Part shown: positions 54,350 to 62,196 of the stretch, piece by piece
How the letters are laid out: each line of letters starts with the position of its first letter
Numbering within the stretch: the first letter of the stretch is position 1
Source: an uncultured Gallionellaceae bacterium
GTDB taxonomy: Bacteria > Pseudomonadota > Gammaproteobacteria > Burkholderiales > Gallionellaceae
DNA length: 64,000 nt
Assembly (NCBI GenBank): GCA_903847155.1
Contig: CAINCU010000017.1
Coordinates: forward strand, 1 to 64,000
Direction of reading: 5' to 3'
Made by a program: the position numbers and the translations under genes
The notes under the pieces: generated by a model
Database searches by the model: none
What the model was told of the DNA's origin: nothing
Seen by the model: only the letters and a program-made list of their open reading frames with translations

Positions 54350-54426
54350 GCGCCGGTAGCTCAGCTGGATAGAGTACTTGGCTACGAACCAAGGGGTCAG
54401 GAGTTCGAATCTCTTCCGGCGCACCA
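54350..54426 (+). tRNA. tRNA-Arg (ACG), probable island boundary
   Basis: The acceptor arm GCGCCGG pairs with CCGGCGC, the anticodon loop is CTACGAA (ACG), the T-loop is AGTTCGAATCT, and CCA is encoded. The accessory region starts immediately after it, so its 3' end is a plausible integration site. No second copy or integrase is in the window. Confidence 0.95.
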
Positions 54427-54435
54427 ATAAAGACA

Positions 54436-54475
54436 ATGGCTTGCAGCTTAACGGTTGCAAGCCATTTTTAATTTT
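54436..54475 (+). terminator. Rho-independent terminator after tRNA-Arg
   Basis: A perfect 10-bp stem ATGGCTTGCA / TGCAAGCCAT with a GCTTAACGGT loop is followed by TTTTAATTTT. Confidence 0.88.
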
Positions 54476-54628
54476 ATCTGCCTAGGTGTAAACCTAGGGG
54501 TAAACCAGAAAATTGCTAGGCGATTAAACCGGCTTCAGCGATTCCCGTAGCAGTCCCCTCAAACTCTTCCGTTGACCGCTCAGTCACGGCGCTTGCAATA
54601 AACCCCGCAAGCCCCGCGCCTTCGCTAG

Positions 54629-54949
54629 CGCAGTGGTGTCGGACAGAGCGCAGAAGGCGATGAAACTGCCCTCTGCTTTAGCTCCGTAGCCAAGTGTGTC
54701 CGCTCCGTTACCGCCGCCACTTCACCACTGCGCCCTTCGCGAAAAGAGCCTCGCCAAGGGCTTGCGGTTCGCTGTCGGCTAGTGCAGTGGTATCGGAGAG
54801 AGCGCCGAAGGCATAAAGCCGCCATCGGCTTGCGCGCTGTAACACGCTGGTTTCCCTCCGTTGCCGCAGCCGCTTCACGCCGTCGCACTTCATGGCTTCG
54901 CAAAAAACCGCTACGCCATCAAGCGCTCGCCGTTCGCAGGCTGCTGGTG
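54629..54949. repeat. Imperfect tandem repeat, period about 155 bp
   Basis: GCGCAGTGGTGTCGGACAGA at 54629 recurs as GTGCAGTGGTATCGGAGAGA at 54783. The downstream parts align with gaps (for example CTCCGTTACCGCCGCCACTT and CTCCGTTGCCGCAGCCGCTT). A third partial start, GGTGCAGTAG, is at about 54946. Confidence 0.6.
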
Positions 54950-55019
54950 CAGTAGTAGCCGGGACGTGCAGCGCCCCCTCGACATTCCGGCAGGGTGTTG
55001 TCGGCTGCGCCGGTTGTTG

Positions 55020-55142
55020 TGTGTGGCGGCATCTAACATAACGGCGTCTTATGCAAAGCGTGCGCGCCGGTAAAAGCTCCCGCCCTTCGGGTTCGCATAA
55101 GAGGCCGTTATGTCTTGCGCCCTTCGGGTAAATACCGCCACA
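55020..55142. repeat. Nested inverted repeats, weakly attC-like
   Basis: The inner arms CATAACGGCGTCTTATGC (55037-55054) and GCATAAGAGGCCGTTATG (55095-55112) pair with one mismatch. The outer arms GTGTGGCGG and CCGCCACAC enclose them. ATCTAAC at 55031 fits the RYYYAAC box of integron attC sites, but the partner GTTATGT misses the consensus by one base. Confidence 0.55.
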
Positions 55143-55843
55143 CAAGTCAAAGTCAACGTCCATCACCTGCGGTGAGGGGCAGCAAAACGGGGCTGGTGTT
55201 TCGTCGCCCCTTCGCTTTTTGCTGCATGGTCGTGCCGGTCTATGTCTTGTCTTGTTGTGGTCGCTTCGCGGCTTATGTGGGGGGCGCTTTCCCGCTAACG
55301 CCCCCCATCCCCCTAGCGGCCAAGTGAAGCAAAGGCATGGCCGCACCCGTCCGCACTGCCACCCCTTGCCCTGGGTAAACCTGCATCCCCGCGCACCGTC
55401 CACTGGCTTGCGCCCTGCATCGCCCGCTGGTTCGCGCAGAGACGGGCAAGGCGAGGCAATGCTTATTCGGTCGGCTACGCCGATTTGGTTTGTTTTTGTG
55501 AGGCGTGGTCGCTGCGCGGTATCGTTCACAGCGGAAGTGCATTTTGTTTATCGCGGCAACGTCACGGCGCAGGCATGAACCAGATGCGCCTGCACCGTCA
55601 CGCCACCGCTGCCGTGTGCGGGTCGTGCGCGTCAACAAAAAATCCATGCCGGACAAAACCCCCGGCACCGGCTTTTTCATTGCCGCACACCACCCTGAAA
55701 ACAAAATCAGGTTTGGTCGCTGCGCGCTGTTTGATTATCCCCGCCCACCCAGCCTGTCAGGCTGCGTGGGGTCGCGCTGCGCTGCTCCTTTCCCGCTCAC
55801 CTCCCACGCTTCCCATCCGCCCCAGTGTGGCTCCCAAAATTCG

Positions 55844-56497
55844 CTACACCTCGATATTGCGAAACAGATTCATATCCTCGTCGATACCGCCCAGCCTCGT
55901 CTCGATCAAATGCATCCGCCGAGCCATGTGATTCAGCGATATGCCAACATGCGCATCATGCTGGATGGTCAGCCGCTGATAGGTGCGCGAGTGCATTCCC
56001 TTCGGCTTGATGCCATGCCCGTTCAGGATGCCCGGCTCCCACTTGAGCCGATCCCGGATTTTGTCTGCCCGCCGTGTTGCGCGGTCATCCAGATTTTCCC
56101 GCTGGCTGGGATATGCCAGGCGGTAGCAGTGCCGACAGGCAAAGATAGTGCCGCCGTAGAGAATCGCCACGCGCCGCCCGCACCCGACGGCAGGGCAGCA
56201 GAACCATGCTCGTGATCCGCTGTAATGGCAGGGTGTCCATTCAACTCGAACTGGGTAGTTCTCGCTTTTCCATTCGCCACCAACGCTCCGATGCTTGTAG
56301 TCGAGAATCACCCGGTCGGCTTCCGTCCTCATGTTGATAGATGCTACTTTTTCGCCGTTGCGCGTCCAGCTCCAGCCGAAGGATTTTCCCGCTGTCAGCA
56401 AGCCATCCCGTTGCAACCGCCGCACATCCAGCGCACGGTAATCGCCAGTTGTGCTCTTTCCGCTTTGATCCCGCCTTCCGCTACCCATGCCGCCCAT
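55844..56497 (-). CDS. Island-associated zinc-ribbon hypothetical protein
   Basis: A 217-aa protein often seen in genomic islands; function is unknown. It starts MGGMGSGRRDQ and has a likely zinc site in a CCPAVGCGRR...FACRHCYRLAYPSQ arrangement (about 103-132). Its C-terminus is basic and helical. ATG 56497 has GGGAG 9 nt upstream; a longer frame from 56533 lacks this. It is last in the minus-strand cassette. Confidence 0.7.
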   Translation of the reverse strand: MGGMGSGRRDQSGKSTTGDYRALDVRRLQRDGLLTAGKSFGWSWTRNGEKVASINMRTEADRVILDYKHRSVGGEWKSENYPVRVEWTPCHYSGSRAWFCCPAVGCGRRVAILYGGTIFACRHCYRLAYPSQRENLDDRATRRADKIRDRLKWEPGILNGHGIKPKGMHSRTYQRLTIQHDAHVGISLNHMARRMHLIETRLGGIDEDMNLFRNIEV

Positions 56498-56642
56498 TTT
56501 TTTTCTCCCGGATTTTGCCGAAATCATTAGCAAGATTTAGCATTTTGCCCATCACTGTTACCATATAAAAACCATCAAACCTATATGCCGCCTGCGTTTA
56601 AGGGTTGTTTGCATAATGCGTTTTTTCTCTGTTTTAATGGCA

Positions 56643-57452
56643 TCAACGCCCGTTGCGAAGCTGTTTCAGTTTCAAAAGCATGGCCAAGGTGCGCTCAAAC
56701 TTGCGGTCGAGGTGCGTTTCGTAGCGATTCAGCTTCTCCAGACGATGCGCCTGCAAGCCTTCGCCCAAGGCTTGCGCCTTGATTGCTTCATGGTGCCGTG
56801 CTGTCTTCTCCATGCCCATGCACAACGGCTCCAGATGCTCGCTAATGAAATCATCCAGTCCTTCCGCAGTCGCTTGATATTCTTCTTCCTCGACATATTG
56901 CTCCCACCATTCGCGGGAGTCGGGCAGCAGTGCCCGCAGTGCTTTGTCGTAGGCATTCGCGCCGCCACGCCGCAGGATTGCCGATGCCTTTCGGGTTGCC
57001 TCCAGATCGTGCTGGGTGTCCTGTTGTTGCTCGGCGATGTCTTCCGGTGTCATATCCATCAAATCGCGCAGGTCGGTGCCTTTGCCAGACAGGCCAGACT
57101 CGAATGGTGCTGCCGCCGGGATCACGTCCTCGGCATTTCTTGCTGAACCCTTCAAACCCTGATTGATGTTCGCGCCCTCGGCCAGCAGCACCCGCCGCTT
57201 GCGCCAGATAATCGCCGCCAACTCTTCAACAAGGTGCATCTCAGTTGCGCCAGCCGGTTGGTGTTCTTCCACCAGTGCCGCCAGCAAGTCGCCAAACTCA
57301 CCCGCATCTTCATGGGCCAGCACCGCCAGCCTGGACAGGATGCCGTGCTTCATGGCGTTGTAGCGCACGGGTTCGTAATTACTTTTCGGTGTCTCATCAG
57401 AAACCGTTACTGGAAATGGAACCACAGAAGAATCGTTTTCAAGTGTTTGCAT
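56643..57452 (-). CDS. Island hypothetical protein
   Basis: A 269-aa soluble, helical protein of unknown function. The stretch RYNAMKHGILSRLAVLAHED (about 32-51) resembles proteins found beside phage or island replication genes. ATG 57452 (MQTLENDSS) has GGTGA upstream; in-frame ATG 57464 and TTG 57476 are alternatives. The start lies inside the end of the upstream gene, so translation is probably coupled. Confidence 0.65.
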   Translation of the reverse strand: MQTLENDSSVVPFPVTVSDETPKSNYEPVRYNAMKHGILSRLAVLAHEDAGEFGDLLAALVEEHQPAGATEMHLVEELAAIIWRKRRVLLAEGANINQGLKGSARNAEDVIPAAAPFESGLSGKGTDLRDLMDMTPEDIAEQQQDTQHDLEATRKASAILRRGGANAYDKALRALLPDSREWWEQYVEEEEYQATAEGLDDFISEHLEPLCMGMEKTARHHEAIKAQALGEGLQAHRLEKLNRYETHLDRKFERTLAMLLKLKQLRNGR

Positions 57453-57813
57453 AATTTTCACCATAATGTTTTTCAATGAGTTCCAGCAGCACCATGCCGT
57501 CGTAGGAATGCCGTGGTATCGCCAGCTCGAATGTGGCTATTCCCTGAATGCCAACGGTTGCGATAACCGGGTCGGTCTTGTCGTTCTCAACCATCACGGC
57601 ATACCGTCTGCCATCGCCAAGCATCGCCAGTATCTTGGCATGTCGGCATTTTTGGTGCAGTTCGGTAACAATCGCTGCTTTGTTTTCCTTAAGGGTTGGA
57701 AGCCACTCTTTAACGATTTCGGCATTACCGGAATAGCGCAGCTCACCTTCAGTTGTGAGTGCAAGCCGCACCCCGTCGAAATCGGCAGCATTGACTAGCT
57801 CTTCGGCGTTCAT
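57439..57813 (-). CDS. Small island protein with TubC-like N-terminus
   Basis: A 124-aa protein. The first half (GVRLALTTEGELRYSGNAEI, then LPTLKENKAAIVTEL) resembles the TubC N-terminal docking fold. Such domains also occur next to island replication ATPases. The start overlaps the stop of the AAA gene (ATGA). The role is unknown. Confidence 0.7.
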   Translation of the reverse strand: MNAEELVNAADFDGVRLALTTEGELRYSGNAEIVKEWLPTLKENKAAIVTELHQKCRHAKILAMLGDGRRYAVMVENDKTDPVIATVGIQGIATFELAIPRHSYDGMVLLELIEKHYGENYANT

Positions 57814-59102
57814 AACACACCTTCCGTTTCGTCAATTTGCTCGGTTTCAGGCAAGTCCGCCGTTAAGACCGCCAAGTCCGCCATATTATTTATGTGGCGT
57901 TGTTGGCGTTCTTCATCACCTTTGGCGGTGTTGACGGCCAGTTTCCAATACCAGCATTTGTCCACTTTGCTTTTGATTGAAACGATATTCAGTTCTCTTT
58001 TTGCCCGCTCTACAGTCCGCCATGATTGGCTTGCGCCTTTGGCATCTAACTGAATCTGCTTTTGCGCCAGTTCGCCATCAGCCAGTAATTCGAGCAAGAA
58101 CTCTTTTGCATCATCTAAGGCGCTGCTATCCTGCCCACCCGTTTCACGGTTATCAGGCTCTGCCAGCAGTTCACGTGCCGTACCCTCAACGGCTTGCCCC
58201 CAAGCCACATAGCTGGAGCAGAGACCCTTGTGTCCGCTTATCTCCATTTGCTGAAGGTCGTACTCGAATCCGCCGCTATCAATGCCGATATTGCTCTTGG
58301 CCCTGCAAAATATCCGTCTGAGCGTATCGCCTTCAACAATCTTGCCGGTTGCCAGTACCACACGCGCCAGCGCAGCAAAGGCAAGCGAACCGGTTACACG
58401 TTCCATGGGATCTTTCCCGCCCGTCCCTTTGGAAAAGTGAGAGATACCCAGAACAGCACAGCCTAGCTTTTCTCCAAAATCCACCAGTGGCTGCAATGCG
58501 CGTCGTACCTCGCCGTTTTTATGGCTGTCACCGGCAACCGCGTTGACCACGGGATCAACTATCAGCAGCGCGACTTCACCGATCCGGGTTGTCGCATCAT
58601 GCATGGCGCGTATGTCTGTAGCTGGATCAAAACTGCGCATCTCGTCGCCGTGTTGCACATCACCGATAAAATGCACACGACTCATATCCGCCCCGGCGGC
58701 CAGCAATCGCGGGACGAGCGTATCTTTCGCGCTATCCTCCCCAGACCATATCAGCACGTTACCTACCGGTGAGCGAGTTCCGTCCGGGTAACGCCCCCCA
58801 TTGCTTACCGTTGCAGCAAGCGCAATGGCGATGGTGGTTTTTCCGGTACCGGCCTGGCCTGCAAAGATATGGAATTTCCCACGCGCTAACCATCCATCCC
58901 ACAACCAGCGGATTGCCTCGGGCTTAATATCGGCAGCACAGGTGATCTGCACTACTGGCAGGGGCGCGAAAGATTGCGGTATGGGTTTGGCCTTAACGCT
59001 AGCGGTCGAGTCGCTGTTTTGCAATCCTGTAGAACTGGATTTTGTCATTGCCGTGGATGCACGCTCATCAAGATATGCTTGCCCATTTTCGATACCATTC
59101 AT
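57810..59102 (-). CDS. RepA-like AAA ATPase (replicative helicase type)
   Basis: A 430-aa ATPase of the RepA/AAA_25 type. Walker A is GQAGTGKT (about residue 84), and Walker B is LLIVDPVVNAVAGD (about 162). A GISHFSKGTGGKDPMERVTGS region with a sensor histidine is typical. The C-terminal part has a winged-helix-like region (QKQIQLDAKGASQSWRTVERAK). In mobile elements it acts with a primase in self-replication. It overlaps both neighbours by 4 bp. Confidence 0.85.
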   Translation of the reverse strand: MNGIENGQAYLDERASTAMTKSSSTGLQNSDSTASVKAKPIPQSFAPLPVVQITCAADIKPEAIRWLWDGWLARGKFHIFAGQAGTGKTTIAIALAATVSNGGRYPDGTRSPVGNVLIWSGEDSAKDTLVPRLLAAGADMSRVHFIGDVQHGDEMRSFDPATDIRAMHDATTRIGEVALLIVDPVVNAVAGDSHKNGEVRRALQPLVDFGEKLGCAVLGISHFSKGTGGKDPMERVTGSLAFAALARVVLATGKIVEGDTLRRIFCRAKSNIGIDSGGFEYDLQQMEISGHKGLCSSYVAWGQAVEGTARELLAEPDNRETGGQDSSALDDAKEFLLELLADGELAQKQIQLDAKGASQSWRTVERAKRELNIVSIKSKVDKCWYWKLAVNTAKGDEERQQRHINNMADLAVLTADLPETEQIDETEGVL

Positions 59103-59524
59103 GAGATACCTCCCGCAGTCAGCGCCGCTTGTATGCGTGACACAGCCAGCACCAAACGCGCCCGGTCAGTGTCATTGAATGGGTTTCCTGCGAGCAGGTC
59201 AGCGGCGGCAACAATGACCAACGTTGATTCAAAGGCAATGGCGCGCAATACATCAGCAGCGGGGAAGGGGCGGCGCTCACCTTTTTTGAAGAGTTTGTCA
59301 TCTTCGCGCGGTGGAAAAAGATCATCTATGCGTAACCCGACTGAGCCGACAACTTCATGCACATCGCAACCGGCAAAACAATGGAGGAGTATTCGCCCAT
59401 CATCCAGTTCACGGATAGCAAGGGATGCGGTACGGTCTTCGTGACTAGGACATTTCGCCAGCCACTTGCCATGCCCGGTACGCTTAACGCCATTGAGCAG
59501 TGATAACAGGGAATCTGCGCTCAT
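59099..59524 (-). CDS. CHC2 zinc-finger primase-like protein
   Basis: A 141-aa protein whose first half is a CHC2-type zinc finger: WLAKCPSHEDRTASLAI then ILLHCFAGCDVHEVV (Cys25, His28, Cys49, Cys53). No TOPRIM domain follows, so it is only the DNA-binding part of a primase. It overlaps the RepA-like gene. Confidence 0.82.
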   Translation of the reverse strand: MSADSLLSLLNGVKRTGHGKWLAKCPSHEDRTASLAIRELDDGRILLHCFAGCDVHEVVGSVGLRIDDLFPPREDDKLFKKGERRPFPAADVLRAIAFESTLVIVAAADLLAGNPFNDTDRARLVLAVSRIQAALTAGGIS

Positions 59525-59533
59525 GGTGACCCC

Positions 59534-59776
59534 TCAAGCCGCAGCTTTGCGGGCAGCTTCCAGCTTCACCACCAGGGTGCGGATTTCATCGTCAGTCTTC
59601 CCGGCTATGCGCGCAGCATTGATTGCCGCCACGTCACCCGATGGCCAACCAACGGCACGAGGGCCAAGGCTGACAGGCTTAGTCCATAAGCCTTGAGTGA
59701 TGCGCAGGTAGATGGTCGAACGGGAAAGACCGGATTCGGATTTAACGGCGGGAAGCCGCTGGATGGTATGTGTCAT
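59534..59776 (-). CDS. AlpA-family regulator
   Basis: An 80-aa MerR-like helix-turn-helix protein with the AlpA pattern AVKSESGLSRSTIYLRI and VGWPSGDVAAI. AlpA-type proteins control excision or replication genes of P4-like elements. The frame extends to 59866, but ATG 59776 with AAGAGGTT-like sequence upstream (minus strand) fits the family length. It is first in its cassette. Confidence 0.85.
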   Translation of the reverse strand: MTHTIQRLPAVKSESGLSRSTIYLRITQGLWTKPVSLGPRAVGWPSGDVAAINAARIAGKTDDEIRTLVVKLEAARKAAA

Positions 59777-59822
59777 TTTGGAACCTCTTAACGTGATAGC
59801 GAACTTGCTAAGACGAATCCTG

Positions 59823-59840
59823 ATTGGGCGAATTGGGCGA
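59823..59840. repeat. Tandem 9-bp repeat upstream of alpA
   Basis: ATTGGGCGA occurs twice head to tail, 47 bp before the alpA start, with GTTGGGCGA again at 59989. It could be an operator for the AlpA-like protein or an iteron. Confidence 0.4.
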
Positions 59841-59987
59841 TAAAACGTTCGGACAATGTCCAGCACACCCGAGGCTTTGCGATATAAATTAACGAGTTGG
59901 GAATTGCGTGGAAGGCTGCGTCACGGTGAGTGTGGCGCAGGTTCTGGCGCGGAGAGTGGCGAAATACGGGGGGTTGGCGGGTGGAAG

Positions 59988-60014
59988 AGTTGGGCGAAAA
60001 GATTCCGCCCAACT
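59988..60014. repeat. 9-bp hairpin between island transcripts
   Basis: Perfect arms AGTTGGGCG and CGCCCAACT with a 9-nt loop lie just after the stop of the 265-aa gene (minus strand). No T tract follows, so it may slow or stabilise transcripts rather than end them alone. Confidence 0.5.
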
Positions 60015-60016
60015 AT

Positions 60017-60814
60017 TTACAGAAGCATGTGTTTTTTGATGGTGGAATGGTTGCGCCCCTTGGCAATATCCAGCTTGGCAATCTGCTGCGAATACCAAGT
60101 TTCGGACTTGTTCTTGAGCTTGTGTTTTTTATACAAGTCGCGGTATGCCTTTTGCCATTCCGCATACATCGCTTGCGTATCCAGCTTGCTGGCTTCGCGC
60201 TTGGCATTGCTGGGCGTGTAGCGGTTGTCTGCCGTGGTTGCGGCATCCACCAGTTGCCGGATCATGGTGCCGTCCAGCGAATATGCGCCGCTGTGATACT
60301 CGACTGCCTCGGCCAACGGCAGCGGATTGCTCCCGGCGACCAAGGCCAGCGCACCATTGGCTTGCAGGCATAGCATCTGGCTGCGCTTGCCGCCGGTGGC
60401 AACACCGATTTCAAACAAACCGGCGCTGGATGATTGCTTATCGCTTCGGCGCAAGCCAAGGCTGGCCGCAACAAATCCGCACACGGCATCGACACCGCAC
60501 TGCCACTGCGCCAAGCTCGTCAAGGGAACAGGGACGCGGCTGGTATCGCCCCGCTTGTCGCACGCTATGAAAGCGCGTGCAGGCCGTTTACCTTCGCCGG
60601 GCAAGACATGCACCGGCATCACACAATCGCGCTCGCAGCCCGGACATATCGCGCTGCTTGCCGGGCGCGCTTTCGTAAGCAGCCGCTGAGTTTTCATTGC
60701 CGCCACTGCCGCGCTTGGCCACTGGCTCAACTCGTCGTCATTGACCAATACCGCAGCACCTTGGCTGGCACCTACGCGCCCCAATAGCTCAATCAGTGTG
60801 GCTTGTGGCGTCAT
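60017..60814 (-). CDS. Island hypothetical protein with C-terminal helical domain
   Basis: A 265-aa soluble protein of unknown function. It has a cysteine pair that may form a zinc site (CPGCERDC, about 57-64) and a long basic C-terminus (YRDLYKKHKLKNKSETWYSQ, then QIAKLDIAKGRNHSTIKKHM) that looks like a helix-turn-helix. It overlaps the upstream gene by 4 bp. Confidence 0.68.
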   Translation of the reverse strand: MTPQATLIELLGRVGASQGAAVLVNDDELSQWPSAAVAAMKTQRLLTKARPASSAICPGCERDCVMPVHVLPGEGKRPARAFIACDKRGDTSRVPVPLTSLAQWQCGVDAVCGFVAASLGLRRSDKQSSSAGLFEIGVATGGKRSQMLCLQANGALALVAGSNPLPLAEAVEYHSGAYSLDGTMIRQLVDAATTADNRYTPSNAKREASKLDTQAMYAEWQKAYRDLYKKHKLKNKSETWYSQQIAKLDIAKGRNHSTIKKHMLL

Positions 60815-62016
60815 GCCTCAACGGCTTCCACTTCTTCCGATGGCAACCTGGGTTCGAGCTTGGAGGCCACCAGCATATCGCGCAGTTTCAAGTCCAGTTC
60901 GTCGTATTTGAGCGAACAGGTATTGGGATGCGTGATGTGAAACTTCACCAGTTTCGCAGGCTTGTCCGGATCCACCACCACCGAAGCCACAAGCTCCACC
61001 TGAGTGATGTTGTACAGATTCATCGGCAAGGTTTTGCCAATCTGTTCGAGCAAGGCATAGACGGCACCGGGGTTCGCAGTCGTGTCCGCTTCCAGCGTAA
61101 TACGGTCGCCTCTCTTTACCCGTGACGACAGCCGCAGTCTTTTCACAACCACATTTTCAATGCCGCTGCCGACGGCGGGGACGAATTCAAAACTCTTCTG
61201 GAGTAGCGGTGCCAGATCGTAAATACGCGCGTCTTTTGGGTCGGGCGGCAGTTCGTCGAGTTTGAGAATCGCCGTTGCAAACATCGACTGTAACGGCTCA
61301 ATGGCCTTGTATGAACCGCGAAAATGCAGATCGAGCGAGCCATCTTTTTTCGAGTAAACAAAAATGACTTCAAAGGCGGGATTGTGTGGTCGCGGTTTAA
61401 ACTCACCATTTACCCATTCGCTGGCTTGTTGCGAATAGTCTTCGGGAAAGGCGAAGAAATAATCCAGTTCGCCACGGCGGTAGGGTTCCACGACGCAGTT
61501 GTTGCCCCGCCCTTCGGTGTGGTGGAAGTATGTTCGGATCAGGCCAGCAAGTTGCTGAATGCTGGCATCGTCCACTGCCGCTGGTTGGTGCGATAGGTTC
61601 TTGCGCTTGCGCCAGTAGGATAGTGAGTCCGCGTGGTAGAGGCGGGTTGCCCCTTTCCAGAAGTTTTTGTGATCCAGAAAGGTGGCCATCGCCCGCTCGT
61701 AGTGGCCAGGCAATGCAGATAACTTCTCTACCCAAGCGGTGTACTCATCCTCATCCATCTGATATTCAGCCTCGTCAATTATCGCCCGGAAGCCTTTCTC
61801 GCAGCTCATGTCGAAGATGTCCCGGAACTCAGCATCCATCGCATTGCGTTGTGCCTCCGTCAGAGTCAACCACGCAGCGAATAACTCATCGGGCTTGCCT
61901 TCCTTCATGGCAGAAAAATCCAGATCACCAAAAAGCTCACGCCCCTGAAAATATCGGGCAAGCAACGCATTCGGCATCTGCCGGAAAAAATCCTTGTTTG
62001 TGTAGTGCCGTGCCAT
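60811..62016 (-). CDS. Island hypothetical protein
   Basis: A 401-aa soluble, mostly acidic protein of unknown function, without recognisable motifs. The open frame reaches 62046, but ATG 62016 (MARHYTNKDFF) has GAGGAG upstream and is preferred. It diverges from the helicase gene over 180 bp. Its placement beside a helicase suggests, but does not show, a shared role. Confidence 0.7.
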   Translation of the reverse strand: MARHYTNKDFFRQMPNALLARYFQGRELFGDLDFSAMKEGKPDELFAAWLTLTEAQRNAMDAEFRDIFDMSCEKGFRAIIDEAEYQMDEDEYTAWVEKLSALPGHYERAMATFLDHKNFWKGATRLYHADSLSYWRKRKNLSHQPAAVDDASIQQLAGLIRTYFHHTEGRGNNCVVEPYRRGELDYFFAFPEDYSQQASEWVNGEFKPRPHNPAFEVIFVYSKKDGSLDLHFRGSYKAIEPLQSMFATAILKLDELPPDPKDARIYDLAPLLQKSFEFVPAVGSGIENVVVKRLRLSSRVKRGDRITLEADTTANPGAVYALLEQIGKTLPMNLYNITQVELVASVVVDPDKPAKLVKFHITHPNTCSLKYDELDLKLRDMLVASKLEPRLPSEEVEAVEA

Positions 62017-62196
62017 GTGTTCACTCCTCGGGTAAGGTAGAATCAAGCATTAGGATTATGCCGGACATTACAGTACATTACCGCACATTCGCATTACAAT
62101 CGCCGCTTGAGGGGAATATTGGCTACCGCCGTAACAGCCATGCTGCCTTTGGGTATCGAACCGGGATTGAATAGAGGCTGCTTGCTTTAGCTTAAT
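62017..62196. promoter_or_regulatory. Divergent intergenic region with 10-bp-phased repeats
   Basis: Between 62065 and 62097 the motif ACATTAC occurs at 62065 and 62075, followed by ACATTCG at 62085 and CATTAC at 62092. The spacing is one helical turn, which suits cooperative protein binding. Promoters for both genes must lie here, but no clear -35/-10 pair is seen. Confidence 0.4.

Larger units (their letters stand above)
54476..55843. other. Structured non-coding head of the island
   Basis: I see no convincing gene in these 1.37 kb. The open frames here encode low-complexity, Arg/Ala-rich sequence on several frames at once. The stretch opens with CCTAGG-TGTAAA-CCTAGG and GGGTAAACC (54481-54505). 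Two imperfect direct repeats of about 155 bp come next, then nested inverted repeats. Further hairpins are GCAGCAAAA / TTTTGCTGC (55179-55187 with 55217-55225) and GGGGGGCG / CGCCCCCC (55279-55286 with 55299-55306). The CCCTTCGGG motif recurs. Confidence 0.6.

Noticed and set aside
55031-55113. Firm call of an integron attC site
   Set aside because: The second core box misses the consensus and the unpaired extrahelical base is absent, so it is listed only as an inverted repeat.
54708-55529. 273-aa minus-strand open frame after tRNA-Arg
   Set aside because: It spans the tandem repeats, overlaps other long frames, is rich in Arg and Ala without domains, and has no good start signal.
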